Shown here: one piece after another, positions 50,281 through 59,391 of the stretch | How positions within the stretch are numbered: the first letter of the stretch is position 1 | How the letters are laid out: each line of letters begins with the position of its first letter | Origin: Comamonadaceae bacterium | GTDB lineage: Bacteria > Pseudomonadota > Gammaproteobacteria > Burkholderiales > Burkholderiaceae_C | Assembly (NCBI GenBank): GCA_947453965.1 | Contig: CANGIQ010000003.1 | Coordinates: forward strand, 110,328-174,327 | Length of the DNA stretch: 64,000 nucleotides | Direction: 5' to 3' | Made by a program: the position numbers and the translations under genes | The notes under the pieces: model-generated | Told to the model about the DNA's origin: nothing | Seen by the model: the letters and a program-made list of their open reading frames with translations, nothing else | Database searches by the model: none

Positions 50281-50834
50281 ATACCAAAGTTTTGATTTTG
50301 CCCGGCTGGCACAACAGCGGGCCTGCGCATTGGCAAAGCCGGTGGGAAACCCGTTACGGCTACACCCGCGTGGAACAACACAGCTGGGATGCGCCGCTGC
50401 GCGGCGACTGGATGGCGCAACTGGAACAGGCTGTGCTTGCGCACGACCAAGTCGTGTTGGTGGCGCACAGCTTGGGTTGTGTGCTGGTGGCCGCCTGGGC
50501 GGCTCATTCGCGCAACACACAGCGTGTCAAGGCGGCCTTGCTGGTTGCCCCTGGCGATGTGGAGCGACCCGAAATGCAATACATGTTGTACAGCTGGAGT
50601 CCCATTGTGCGCGCGCGTTTGCCATTTCCCAGCACCTTGGTGAGCAGCCGCAACGATCCGCATTGCAGCTTCATGCGTGCCAGTGCCCTGGCGCATGCCT
50701 GGGGTTCGCGCTTGGTGGACATGGGCGCCTGTGGCCACATCAATGCCGACTCCCATTTAGGCGACTGGCCCCAAGGCCATGCGCTGTTAGATGAATTACT
50801 GATAGAAGAAGAGAAACAACACCATGGTCACTAA
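50277..50834 (+). CDS. RBBP9/YdeN-type alpha/beta hydrolase, embedded between parA and parB
   Basis: A 185-residue serine hydrolase of the RBBP9/YdeN family (DUF1234-like small hydrolases). It has VLILPGWHNSGPAHWQSRWE at the N-terminus, the family hallmark. The nucleophile is in VAHSLGC (near residue 64), a probable acid in SRNDPHCSF and the base in GACGHINADSHLG. It starts with GTG overlapping the parA stop and ends 11 bases inside parB, so all three are translationally coupled. Typical members have about 180-190 residues, so it is complete. The substrate is unknown and no role in partition is established. Confidence 0.85.
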   Translation: MNTKVLILPGWHNSGPAHWQSRWETRYGYTRVEQHSWDAPLRGDWMAQLEQAVLAHDQVVLVAHSLGCVLVAAWAAHSRNTQRVKAALLVAPGDVERPEMQYMLYSWSPIVRARLPFPSTLVSSRNDPHCSFMRASALAHAWGSRLVDMGACGHINADSHLGDWPQGHALLDELLIEEEKQHHGH

Positions 50835-51741
50835 AAAACCCAAAGGCTTAGGTCGCGGTCTGGAGGCTTTGTTGGGCCCCAAAGTCAACGACAGTGTGGC
50901 GGCGCAAACCGCGGCCAACGAAGGCTTGCCCAACACCTTGCCCTTGAGCGAGATGGTGCCCGGCATGTACCAGCCCCGCACGCGCATGGACGAGGGTGCC
51001 TTGTATGAGCTGGCTGAAAGCATCAAAGCGCAAGGCATCATGCAACCGATTCTGGTGCGCCGCTTGAGCGAGGGCGCCAACGCCGGCAAATACGAAATCA
51101 TTGCCGGTGAGCGCCGCAGCCGCGCTGCCAAATTGGCGGGACTGGACACCGTGCCGGTGTTGGTGCGTGATGTGCCCAACGAGGCCGCCGCCGCCATGGC
51201 CTTGATTGAAAACATCCAACGCGAAGACCTCAACCCGCTGGAAGAAGCGCAGGGTTTGCAACGCTTGATCAAAGAATTTGGGCTGACACATGAGTTGGCC
51301 GCACAGGCCGTGGGTCGTTCACGCAGCGCAGCCAGCAATTTGTTGCGCCTGCTCAACTTGGCAGACCCTGTGCAAAGCATGCTGATGGCGGGCGATCTGG
51401 ACATGGGCCATGCGCGCGCGTTGTTGGCGCTGGATCGTGCCACGCAAATTACCGCAGCGAATCAAATCAGTGCTAAAAAAATGTCGGTCCGTGAAGCGGA
51501 GAGCTTGGTCAAAAAGCTCGGTGCGGAATTTAATTTGGTGCCGCAAAAACCGAAGAAAGAAAAATCACGCGACCTCAAACGGGTCGAAGAAGAGCTGTCT
51601 GATTTGCTCACCGCCCAAGTGGAGGTGCGGGTGAAAAAACGCGTCAAACGCCATGGCCGCATTGAAGAAATGGGTGAGTTGGCGATTCAATTTGGCTCAC
51701 TCGATGAGCTCAATGGCTTGATCGAGAAACTCCGCACGTAA
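50824..51741 (+). CDS. parB: Chromosome partitioning protein ParB (Spo0J)
   Basis: A 305-residue parS-binding CTPase. The N-terminal CTPase region has GERRSRAAKLAG (about residues 97-108) and IENIQREDLNPLEEA. The helix-turn-helix follows (THELAAQAVGRSRSAASNLLRL) and a C-terminal dimer domain ends the protein. It is of typical length for chromosomal ParB. It begins inside the hydrolase gene and is followed after only 6 bases by a hybrid kinase gene. Three parS sites lie 2-3 kb upstream. Confidence 0.95.
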   Translation: MVTKKPKGLGRGLEALLGPKVNDSVAAQTAANEGLPNTLPLSEMVPGMYQPRTRMDEGALYELAESIKAQGIMQPILVRRLSEGANAGKYEIIAGERRSRAAKLAGLDTVPVLVRDVPNEAAAAMALIENIQREDLNPLEEAQGLQRLIKEFGLTHELAAQAVGRSRSAASNLLRLLNLADPVQSMLMAGDLDMGHARALLALDRATQITAANQISAKKMSVREAESLVKKLGAEFNLVPQKPKKEKSRDLKRVEEELSDLLTAQVEVRVKKRVKRHGRIEEMGELAIQFGSLDELNGLIEKLRT

Positions 51742-51747
51742 GAGGGC

Positions 51748-53514
51748 ATGCACAGCACCCCGCGCAGGCCAACAAACGGGCGGATGCCCGAGGGCTTGTT
51801 CGCGGGGGCGGATGTGTCGCGGCGCAACTGGGTGTTGACGCTTGTGCTGTTGCTGGCCCTCAGTGCCGCCATGCTGGGCGGCTATGCCAACCCAGCCCCT
51901 GGGCAAGACCTGCAGGTGAGTTGGCTGGCGACAGGTGTTTTTTTGCTGCTCTTTGTCGCCCTGCGTTTGGGGGGCTCGTATGAGGTGGTCACCCATCTCA
52001 CATTTCTGGCGTCCATGGCTTATGTGGCGTGGTGGGCGGCGTACACCGGCGGCATCCATTCGCCCACCATGGTGTGGATGACGGTGATCACCTTGCCTGC
52101 CATCTTGCTGTTGGGCAAACGCAGTGCCGTGTTTTGGGTGCTGATGGCGCTTGGTTGCAACAGCCTGATCTTGTGGCTCACCACGCGCGGGGCTGTGGAT
52201 GCCCACCTCGACGTGCGCGATACCGAAATCTTTTGGGCCTTGGCCGCCAAGCTTGGTGTGGTGTGCATTGCCATGTTTGTGGCGTATCTGTCGGAGCGCA
52301 TGCACCGCATGCAGGTGCATGAAATTGATCGCAGCAACGCTGCGCTCGAAGAGACGCATCAAGCACTCGCGCGGGCACAGGCCCACAAAGACGAGTTTGT
52401 GGCCTCGGTGGGCCATGAGTTACGCACGCCGATGAATGCCATCTTAGGGCTCAACGGCATCTTGCGCACCGAGTTGCAAGCGCAACCGCAAGAGGTGGAG
52501 GTGGTGGACCATATTCGTCGCTCCACGGAACAGCTGTTGCAAGTGGTCAACGATATTTTGGATTTCTCGCAACTCCAAGCCGGGCGTTTGACCTTGCATG
52601 AAGAAAACTTTGCGCTGGCCCCTACGGTGGCGGCGGTGCTGGCGCTGTACGAAGACAAAGCGCGCGCCAAAGGCCTGGCGCTGCGCTTGGACACGCGCTC
52701 GGTGGACAAGCTCTGGATTCGTGGTGACCGTCAACGCCTGATGCAGGTGTTGAAGAACCTGATCGACAACGCCATGAAGTTCACCTCCCAAGGCCACATC
52801 CAGGTGCGCGTGCAGACGGTGGGCATGAGCGGCTTGTTTGAAGTGGAAGACTCGGGCATCGGTGTGGCTGCTGATCGGCAGCAACAAATCTTCAACCGCT
52901 TTGAGCACGCGGATGTGCAGACCAACCGCCAATTTGGTGGCACAGGTTTGGGGCTGTCGATTTGTGAGCGCTTGGTCAGTTTGCAAGGCGGCATCATTGG
53001 CGTGAACAGTGTGTCGGGCCAAGGTGCGCGATTTTGGTTTCAATTGCCCTTGCAGGTGGTGCCGGCCCAAGACGGTCAGGCGACGGCGGAGATGGCCCGT
53101 CGTTTGGCCCATCGGGCCTTGCGCATTTTGCTGGTCGATGACAACGCGGTGAACTTGTTGGTGGCCAAGCTGATGTTGAAGCAATGCTTTCCTCACGCAC
53201 AAATCACACAAGCCACAGGCGGCGCCGAAGCCTTGGCACATTTGCGCGAAGCAAGCTTTGATGTGATGTTATTAGACATGGTGATGCCCGACGTCGATGG
53301 CCTGGATGTGATCCGCAGTCTGCGACACACGTTTGAAGCGCCTGTGCGTGATTTACCGGTGTTGGCCTTGACCGCCAGCGCTAACCCCGTCGACCATGAC
53401 AAATGTTTGGCTGCGGGCATGAACGAGGTGCTGAACAAACCACTCGATCAACAGCAGTTGCTCGACAAAATGTCTGCCGTGCTGGCGTCGTTAGACCCGG
53501 AGCAGGCGCCATGA
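51748..53514 (+). CDS. Membrane hybrid histidine kinase with C-terminal receiver domain (first of two)
   Basis: A 588-residue protein. About five or six hydrophobic segments (residues 28-185) form an integral membrane sensor without a periplasmic domain, then a short coiled linker, the H-box with His223 (GHELRTPMNAILG), ATPase motifs (NLIDNAMKF, EDSGIGV, GGTGLGLSI) and a receiver domain with phospho-acceptor Asp510 (VMLLDMVMPD) and Lys564. No Hpt domain is present, and no separate response regulator gene lies in the surrounding operon. It starts 6 bases after parB with AGAGGG as ribosome site, and overlaps the next kinase by four bases. The signal is unknown. Confidence 0.88.
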   Translation: MHSTPRRPTNGRMPEGLFAGADVSRRNWVLTLVLLLALSAAMLGGYANPAPGQDLQVSWLATGVFLLLFVALRLGGSYEVVTHLTFLASMAYVAWWAAYTGGIHSPTMVWMTVITLPAILLLGKRSAVFWVLMALGCNSLILWLTTRGAVDAHLDVRDTEIFWALAAKLGVVCIAMFVAYLSERMHRMQVHEIDRSNAALEETHQALARAQAHKDEFVASVGHELRTPMNAILGLNGILRTELQAQPQEVEVVDHIRRSTEQLLQVVNDILDFSQLQAGRLTLHEENFALAPTVAAVLALYEDKARAKGLALRLDTRSVDKLWIRGDRQRLMQVLKNLIDNAMKFTSQGHIQVRVQTVGMSGLFEVEDSGIGVAADRQQQIFNRFEHADVQTNRQFGGTGLGLSICERLVSLQGGIIGVNSVSGQGARFWFQLPLQVVPAQDGQATAEMARRLAHRALRILLVDDNAVNLLVAKLMLKQCFPHAQITQATGGAEALAHLREASFDVMLLDMVMPDVDGLDVIRSLRHTFEAPVRDLPVLALTASANPVDHDKCLAAGMNEVLNKPLDQQQLLDKMSAVLASLDPEQAP

Positions 53515-55259
53515 CCCAGGCTTGGTTCGAACGCTTCATGCGTTGGGCAACACCGTATTTGCCACAGCGTTTTCAAGAAGGCCGTTCGCCGTATTTGTTC
53601 TTGCTGGTCTGGGTATTGATCGTTGCCATGGTGGCGCTGGCGCTGGTCACGTCCTATCCCTATCCGTTGACCTTGATGTTTGCGGGTGTCTTGCTCATCT
53701 TGTTGGTGTGCTATGCGCGTGGCATGACCATTCAGACAGCGGTCAACATCGGTTTGTTGTGTGCCTTGGCCGAGGTGCTGTTTGTTTCGTCCATGTCGGG
53801 CGGTATTTTTTCGCCCCGCATGTCGTGGCTGGCTGTCTTGCCTTTGGTGCCGTTTTATGCCGTGAGCCGACGTGCAGGTTGGGTGTGGTTGGGCATTTGT
53901 CTGGGTGCCGAGGTGTTGATGGCGACGATGACCTGGCGTGGCGATACACCCTCCACGGGTGCGCCCGAGGGGTGGTCGTCCTTCGCCTCGTATTCCGTTG
54001 TGATGTTGATTGTCATGACCGTGCCGTTTCTCTACGACAACCTCTACATCCAGGCCTACAACGCGCGCAAAAAACGCAACCAAGAATTGGAAGACAAACG
54101 CCAAGAGTTGTTGCGCACCTCGGCCTTGCGTGAGCAGTTCATCGCCACAGTCAGCCATGAGTTGCGCACACCGATGAACGCCATTTTGGGGTTCAACGCC
54201 ATGCTGCTCGCGCGGGTGAAAGACAACCCACAGGCCTTGAAGATTTTGAACCACACCCGCCAGTCGGCCGATCACTTGCTGACCGTGATCAACGACGTGT
54301 TGGACTACTCGCAGTTGCAAGCGGGCAAACTCAATGTGCATCCCGAAGTGTTTGAGCTGCGTGAGACCATCCAGACCGCGTTTGAATTGTTTGGCGCGCG
54401 GGTGGAAAGCATGCACCTGAGCTACCGCTGCGAGATCGGTGCCAACGTGCCGCAATGGGTCAAGGCCGACCGCCATCGGTTGATGCAGGTGTTGGTGAAC
54501 TTGCTGGGCAACGCCATCAAGTTCACGCACCAGGGCTTTGTGACTTTGCATGTGCAGCAGCTGCCGCTGTGTGTGTTGTTCTCCGTCAAAGACAGTGGCA
54601 TTGGCATTGCTGAAGATCAGCAGTCGAAAATTTTTCAACGCTTTGTGCAAGCCGAGGGTGACATTCAGTCCCGCTATGGCGGCAACGGATTGGGCTTGTC
54701 GATTTCGCAGCGGCTGGTTGAATTGATGGGCGGCCACATTGGGTTTGAGAGTCAGCCCGGAGAAGGCTCTACCTTTTGGTTCACTTTGCCGCTGACCGAG
54801 GTGCCGCCAGCGCCTGTGGAGGTGTTTGATACCGAATTTGCCACAGCGGCGAGCGAACGGGTGCTGCGATTTCTGGTCGTTGATGACCACCCCCTCAACC
54901 GCGTGTTGGTGCGACAAATTTTGCAAACCACTTGGAAGCACTGCGTGCTGGCCGAAGCCGACAACGGCATCAAGGCCTTGGAAATTTTGCACACCCAAAC
55001 TTTCGATGTGGTGCTCATGGACATGGTCATGCCCGAGATGGATGGCATCGAGGCCACGCAGGCTTTGCGTCGCGACTTGCCTGCGCCAGCTTGTCACACG
55101 CCCGTGTTGGGGTTGACGGCTAACGTCAACCCGCAAGACCTAGAGCGCTTTGCAGCCTCCGGTGTGAACGCGGTGCTGCTCAAGCCTTTTGATCAGGCCA
55201 AGATGTGCGCGCAGGTCGAGTTGTTGCTCAAAGAGAAAAAATCTTCCCTGGGTTCATGA
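53511..55259 (+). CDS. Membrane hybrid histidine kinase with C-terminal receiver domain (second of two)
   Basis: A 582-residue paralogue of the preceding kinase with the same order: membrane sensor of about five helices (residues 28-178), basic/coiled linker (RKKRNQELEDKRQELL), His216 in SHELRTPMNAILGF, ATPase motifs (NLLGNAIKF, KDSGIGI, GGNGLGLSI), and a receiver with VVLMDMVMPEMDG. Both sensors share a motif of the form GGI-x-SP-x-M followed by Trp. ATG 53511 is chosen; the upstream frame to 53403 lies in the previous gene. It is the last gene of the operon and its 3' end overlaps the FAD oxidase gene on the other strand by 32 bases. Confidence 0.88.
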   Translation: MTQAWFERFMRWATPYLPQRFQEGRSPYLFLLVWVLIVAMVALALVTSYPYPLTLMFAGVLLILLVCYARGMTIQTAVNIGLLCALAEVLFVSSMSGGIFSPRMSWLAVLPLVPFYAVSRRAGWVWLGICLGAEVLMATMTWRGDTPSTGAPEGWSSFASYSVVMLIVMTVPFLYDNLYIQAYNARKKRNQELEDKRQELLRTSALREQFIATVSHELRTPMNAILGFNAMLLARVKDNPQALKILNHTRQSADHLLTVINDVLDYSQLQAGKLNVHPEVFELRETIQTAFELFGARVESMHLSYRCEIGANVPQWVKADRHRLMQVLVNLLGNAIKFTHQGFVTLHVQQLPLCVLFSVKDSGIGIAEDQQSKIFQRFVQAEGDIQSRYGGNGLGLSISQRLVELMGGHIGFESQPGEGSTFWFTLPLTEVPPAPVEVFDTEFATAASERVLRFLVVDDHPLNRVLVRQILQTTWKHCVLAEADNGIKALEILHTQTFDVVLMDMVMPEMDGIEATQALRRDLPAPACHTPVLGLTANVNPQDLERFAASGVNAVLLKPFDQAKMCAQVELLLKEKKSSLGS

Positions 55260-56655
55260 TGTTGTCGGGGTCGAGCGCGCGCTTGATGGTGCGCATCATG
55301 TCCACCGCGCCTTCGCCTGTTTCGGTCAACAAGAAATCCATTTTGTGCAGGCCAATCCCGTGCTCACCCGTGCAGGTGCCTTCCAGACGCAAGGCGCGTT
55401 GCACCAGTTGGTGGTTCAGCGCTTCGGCGGTTTCGCGCTCGGCGGGAATGTTGGGGTCAATCAAGTAGCCGAAGTGGAAGTTGCCGTCGCCCACGTGGCC
55501 GACCAAGAAGTAGGGGATGCCCGAGGCATCGGCTTCTGCCACGGAGTCGAGCAAGCAATCGGCCAAGCGGCTGATGGGCACACAGGTGTCGGTGCTGATG
55601 GCGCGGCAACCGGGCTTGCTTTGAATCGCTGCAAAGTAAGCGTTGTGACGCGCGGTCCACAAGCGGGTGCGCTCTTCCGGGGTGGTCGCCCATTCGAAGG
55701 ACTGACCACCGTGTTCGGCGGCAATTTCTTGCACGGTTTCGGCTTGTTCTTTCACACCGGCGGGCGAGCCGTGAAACTCCATCAACAACATGGGCGATTC
55801 GCTCAGTCCCAACTTGGCATAGGCGTTGACCATGCGCACGGTGTTGCTGTCGATCAATTCGACGCGCGCAATCGGCACGCCCATTTGAATAGTGGCGATG
55901 GTGGTGTGCACAGCGGCTTCAATGCTGGGGAACGAGCAAATGGCAGCCGATACCGCCTCTGGCAGAGGGTACAAACGCACGGTGATTTCGGTGATCACAC
56001 CGAGCGTACCCTCGCTGCCCACCATCAAGCGGGTGAGGTCGTAGCCCGCACTGGATTTTTTGGCCCGGGTGCCGGTGCGAATCACTTCGCCGCTGGCGGT
56101 CACCACTTCCAGTGCCAACACGTTCTCGCGCATGGTGCCGTAGCGCACGGCGTTGGTGCCACTGGCGCGGGTGGCGCTCATGCCACCAATCGAGGCGTCA
56201 GCGCCGGGGTCGATCGGGAAGAACAAGCCGGTGCTTTTGATTTCTTCGTTGAGTTGTTTGCGTGTCACACCGGCTTGTACGGTGACGGTCAAGTCTTCGG
56301 CGTTGATCGACAACACCTTGTTCATGCGGCCCACATCGATACTGATGCCGCCTTGCACCGCCAGCAAATGGCCTTCGAGTGAGGAACCCACACCAAACGG
56401 GATGACCGGCACCTTGTACTGCGCCGCCAGCTTGACCGCATCGGCCACATCTTGCGTGCTCTCGGCAAACACCACGGCGGCGGGTGGGGGCACGGTGGTG
56501 AAGGCCGACTCGTCGCGGCCATGTTGCTCGCGGATGACCTGGGCGGTCGAGCAGTTGGCGCCAAAGCGCGCTTGCAGCGCTTGAATCAACGCAGCGGGTA
56601 CGTCGCGCTGGGCGATGACGGGGGCCAAATGGTCGTGGTGTGTGGGGGCGTTCAT
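55228..56655 (-). CDS. FAD-binding oxidase, D-lactate dehydrogenase/glycolate oxidase GlcD type
   Basis: A 475-residue flavoprotein of the vanillyl-alcohol-oxidase fold. The FAD-binding PCMH domain (about 50-230) has PFGVGSSLEGHLLAVQGG and DPGADASIGGMSATRASGTN. The C-terminal substrate domain has GHVGDGNFHFGYLIDP with the metal-binding His residues and ends EGTCTGEHGIGLHK. These point to 2-hydroxyacid oxidation (D-lactate, glycolate or D-2-hydroxyglutarate) with electrons passed to cytochrome c or quinone. The start is ATG 56655; an in-frame ATG at 56682 is possible. It converges with the hybrid kinase gene, overlapping its last 32 bases. Confidence 0.88.
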   Translation of the reverse strand: MNAPTHHDHLAPVIAQRDVPAALIQALQARFGANCSTAQVIREQHGRDESAFTTVPPPAAVVFAESTQDVADAVKLAAQYKVPVIPFGVGSSLEGHLLAVQGGISIDVGRMNKVLSINAEDLTVTVQAGVTRKQLNEEIKSTGLFFPIDPGADASIGGMSATRASGTNAVRYGTMRENVLALEVVTASGEVIRTGTRAKKSSAGYDLTRLMVGSEGTLGVITEITVRLYPLPEAVSAAICSFPSIEAAVHTTIATIQMGVPIARVELIDSNTVRMVNAYAKLGLSESPMLLMEFHGSPAGVKEQAETVQEIAAEHGGQSFEWATTPEERTRLWTARHNAYFAAIQSKPGCRAISTDTCVPISRLADCLLDSVAEADASGIPYFLVGHVGDGNFHFGYLIDPNIPAERETAEALNHQLVQRALRLEGTCTGEHGIGLHKMDFLLTETGEGAVDMMRTIKRALDPDNIMNPGKIFSL

Positions 56656-56762
56656 GGGTGTGTCTCCGGTGTCTCCAACCATTCTAAAGAGAAGCCTCGG
56701 TGTGTGTACGCCGCTTGCGCGACAGGCACAATAAGATGGATCAAACGTAGGAGCATCACGAC

Positions 56763-57326
56763 ATGGGCAATCGACTCACCCAAATCGCTACCCGCACCGG
56801 CGACGCGGGCACCACGGGCCTGGGCAACAACCAGCGCGTTTCCAAAAATAGTTTGCGTGTACACGCCATGGGCGAGGTGGACGAGCTCAATTCCCACATT
56901 GGCGTGCTGTTGTGCGAAGACATGCCAGCCGATGCGCGCGAGGTGTTGGTTGAAATTCAACACCAGCTCTTCAACCTCGGGGGCGAGTTGTCCATTCCCG
57001 GCTTTGAGTTGCTCAAAGAAGAAGCGGTGCAAGCCCTCGACGACGCCTTGGCGAAATACAACGCACAGTTACCGCGCTTAGAAGAATTCATCTTGCCCGC
57101 AGGCACCCGCGGTGCTGCGCTGGCCCATGTGTGCCGCACCGTGGCGCGCCGCGCCGAACGTGCGGTGGTGGCGCTGGGCAACGAAGAGGCGATTCAAGAG
57201 GCGCCGCGTCAGTACCTCAACCGTTTGAGTGATTTGATGTTCGTCTTGGCCCGTGTGCTCAACCGCATGCACGGTGGCGACGATGTGTACTGGAAAAGCG
57301 AGCGCATGCAGCGCGGGGAGGGCTGA
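56763..57326 (+). CDS. Cob(I)alamin adenosyltransferase, PduO type
   Basis: A 187-residue trimeric enzyme that makes adenosylcobalamin. The N-terminal ATP-binding motif TRTGDAGTTGLGNNQRV and the conserved MGEVDELNSHIG and RRAERAVV are diagnostic of the PduO/MMAB family, distinct from CobA/BtuR. The C-terminal QYLNRLSDLMFVLAR is also conserved. It starts at ATG 56763. It is followed by acetoacetyl-CoA synthetase after 4 bases, so the two are probably one operon. It may supply the cofactor of methylmalonyl-CoA mutase or another B12 enzyme encoded elsewhere. Confidence 0.93.
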   Translation: MGNRLTQIATRTGDAGTTGLGNNQRVSKNSLRVHAMGEVDELNSHIGVLLCEDMPADAREVLVEIQHQLFNLGGELSIPGFELLKEEAVQALDDALAKYNAQLPRLEEFILPAGTRGAALAHVCRTVARRAERAVVALGNEEAIQEAPRQYLNRLSDLMFVLARVLNRMHGGDDVYWKSERMQRGEG

Positions 57327-57330
57327 TTCC

Positions 57331-59391
57331 ATGGCGACCTACGCACCGTTTGTGCCACAAATCCGCCTGTACCAAAATTGGCTGCGCGACCACCGTGGCT
57401 TGAGTTTTGACAGCTATGACGCGCTGTGGCGTTGGTCCATCACCGACCTCAATGCGTTTTGGCAAAGCATGTGGGATTACTTCGACATGCAGTCGCCCAC
57501 GCCGCATCAAGCGGCCTTGGTGAAAAACGCCATGCCCGGTGGCCAGTGGTTCACCGGCGCCCAAGTCAACTATGCGCAACAGGTGTTTCGCCATGTCGAC
57601 CCAGCCCATGCGGCGGGTTTTCCGGCGGTCATCAGCCGCAACGAAAAAGGTCTGACGCGTGAGCTGTCTTGGCCCGAGCTGAAGCGCCAAGTGGCGTCAT
57701 TGGCTTTGCACTTGCAAGCCCAAGGCATTCAGCCCGGCGACCGCGTGGCGGCGTATCTGCCCAATATTCCTGAAACCATGGTGGCGTTTTTGGCCACCGT
57801 CAGCGTGGGCGGCGTGTGGAGTGTTTGCGCGCCCGACATGGGCACCCATGCGGTGCTCGACCGCTTCGCGCAAATTCAACCCAAGGTCTTGATTGCCTGC
57901 GACGGCGTGAGCTATGCCGGCCGTGACCATGACCGCTTGCAAGTGGTCAGCGACATGCGCGCCGCGCTGCCCAGCGTGCAGCACGTGGTGTTGCTGGGCA
58001 ATTTAGACCCGCACGCCAGCTTGCCTGACAGCACCTCCTTTGCCGCCACCACCGCCCGTGATGACGTGTCCACCCACAACTTTGAGCCCATGTGGCTGCC
58101 GTTTGACCATCCGTTGTGGATTGTGTATTCCAGCGGCACCACGGGCTTGCCCAAGCCCATCGTGCATGGCCACGGCGGCACCCTGATCGTGGCCTTGGCG
58201 CTAAAGAGTTTGCACAACGACATTGGCTGCAGCTACCACCCCAACAGCTGGGGCGAGCGCTACCACTGGTACAGCTCCACCGGCTGGGTCATGTGGAACG
58301 CGCAGGTCAGCGGCTTGCTCAACGGCACCACTTGCGTGATTTATGACGGCAACCCTGGTGGTTCGAAAGACAAACCCGATTGGTCCACCTTGTGGCGTTT
58401 TGCGGCAGAGATGGGCGTCACCTTCTTTGGCGCGGGCGCTGCCTTTTTTGCCAACTGCATGAAGGCGGGGGTGGACCTGTCGCGTTTGCCGGGCTTGCGC
58501 TCGGTGCGCGCCTTGGGCACCACCGGGTCGCCCTTGAGCGAAGAAGCACAGCGCTGGGGAACCGCGCAGTTTGAAGCCTTGGGCACGCCCCATATGTGGT
58601 GGTGCAACATCTCGGGCGGCACCGATTTTGCGGGCGCGTTCATTGGCGGCCACCGCGAGCTGCCTCTGGTGCCCGGCGAAATGCAATGCCGCTTGCTGGG
58701 CTGCGCTGTTGAGGCATGGAACGAGCAAGGCCAGCCCGTTGAGGGCGATGTGGGTGAGCTGGTTTGCACGCAGCCGATTCCCTCCATGCCTTTGTACTTC
58801 TGGGGCGACAAAGACAACGCGCGCTATTTGTCGAGCTACTTTGACATGTATCCCGCAGGTCATGGCCGTCAGCCCGGCGGTGGCGATGGTCCTGCGAGCT
58901 TGGGCGGCGTCTGGCGCCATGGCGATTGGCTCAAGATCAACCCCAGTGGATCGTGCGTCATTTACGGCCGCAGCGATGCCACCATCAACCGCCACGGTCT
59001 GCGCATGGGCACCAGTGAGCTCTACAGCGCGGTGGAGATCTTGCCCGAAGTGCTCGACAGCATGGTGGTCGACTTGGAATACCTGGGACGCGAGAGCTAC
59101 ATGCCCTTGTTTGTCGTCTTGCGCGAAGGCGTGACCCTGGACGAGGCGATGAAGGCCAAACTCAACGACGCCATCAAGACCGCGCTGAGCCCCCGCTTTG
59201 TGCCGAACGAGATTTTTCAGGTGGCCGAAATTCCACGCACCCTTTCGGGTAAAAAACAAGAGTTGCCGATCAAAAAACTATTGCTTGGGCAGCCGCTTGA
59301 AAAAGTCGTCAACAAAGATGCTATGGCCAACCCCGGTTGTTTGGATTGGTATGTGGCCTTGGCAAAACAACGTCTGAGCACAACAGCATGA
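57331..59391 (+). CDS. Acetoacetyl-CoA synthetase (acetoacetate-CoA ligase)
   Basis: A 686-residue ANL-superfamily ligase activating acetoacetate with ATP and CoA. The P-loop signature is WIVYSSGTTGLPKPIVHGH (near residue 266), followed by HGLRMGTSELYSA and the catalytic Lys in PRTLSGKKQELPIKK near residue 640. Length is about that of AacS and somewhat above acetyl-CoA synthetase (about 650), and the N-terminal cap RLYQNWLRDH fits AacS. The start ATG 57331 is preceded by GGGGAGGG. It feeds ketone-body or PHB carbon into acetyl-CoA. The stop overlaps the DUF3237 gene. Confidence 0.85.
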   Translation: MATYAPFVPQIRLYQNWLRDHRGLSFDSYDALWRWSITDLNAFWQSMWDYFDMQSPTPHQAALVKNAMPGGQWFTGAQVNYAQQVFRHVDPAHAAGFPAVISRNEKGLTRELSWPELKRQVASLALHLQAQGIQPGDRVAAYLPNIPETMVAFLATVSVGGVWSVCAPDMGTHAVLDRFAQIQPKVLIACDGVSYAGRDHDRLQVVSDMRAALPSVQHVVLLGNLDPHASLPDSTSFAATTARDDVSTHNFEPMWLPFDHPLWIVYSSGTTGLPKPIVHGHGGTLIVALALKSLHNDIGCSYHPNSWGERYHWYSSTGWVMWNAQVSGLLNGTTCVIYDGNPGGSKDKPDWSTLWRFAAEMGVTFFGAGAAFFANCMKAGVDLSRLPGLRSVRALGTTGSPLSEEAQRWGTAQFEALGTPHMWWCNISGGTDFAGAFIGGHRELPLVPGEMQCRLLGCAVEAWNEQGQPVEGDVGELVCTQPIPSMPLYFWGDKDNARYLSSYFDMYPAGHGRQPGGGDGPASLGGVWRHGDWLKINPSGSCVIYGRSDATINRHGLRMGTSELYSAVEILPEVLDSMVVDLEYLGRESYMPLFVVLREGVTLDEAMKAKLNDAIKTALSPRFVPNEIFQVAEIPRTLSGKKQELPIKKLLLGQPLEKVVNKDAMANPGCLDWYVALAKQRLSTTA

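Noticed and set aside
53448..55136. 562-residue minus-strand open frame
   Set aside because: Antisense to a clear hybrid kinase; rich in His/Gln/Arg as expected from a complementary frame.
55189..56382. 397-residue plus-strand open frame
   Set aside because: Antisense to the FAD oxidase, with His/Gly-rich low-complexity sequence.
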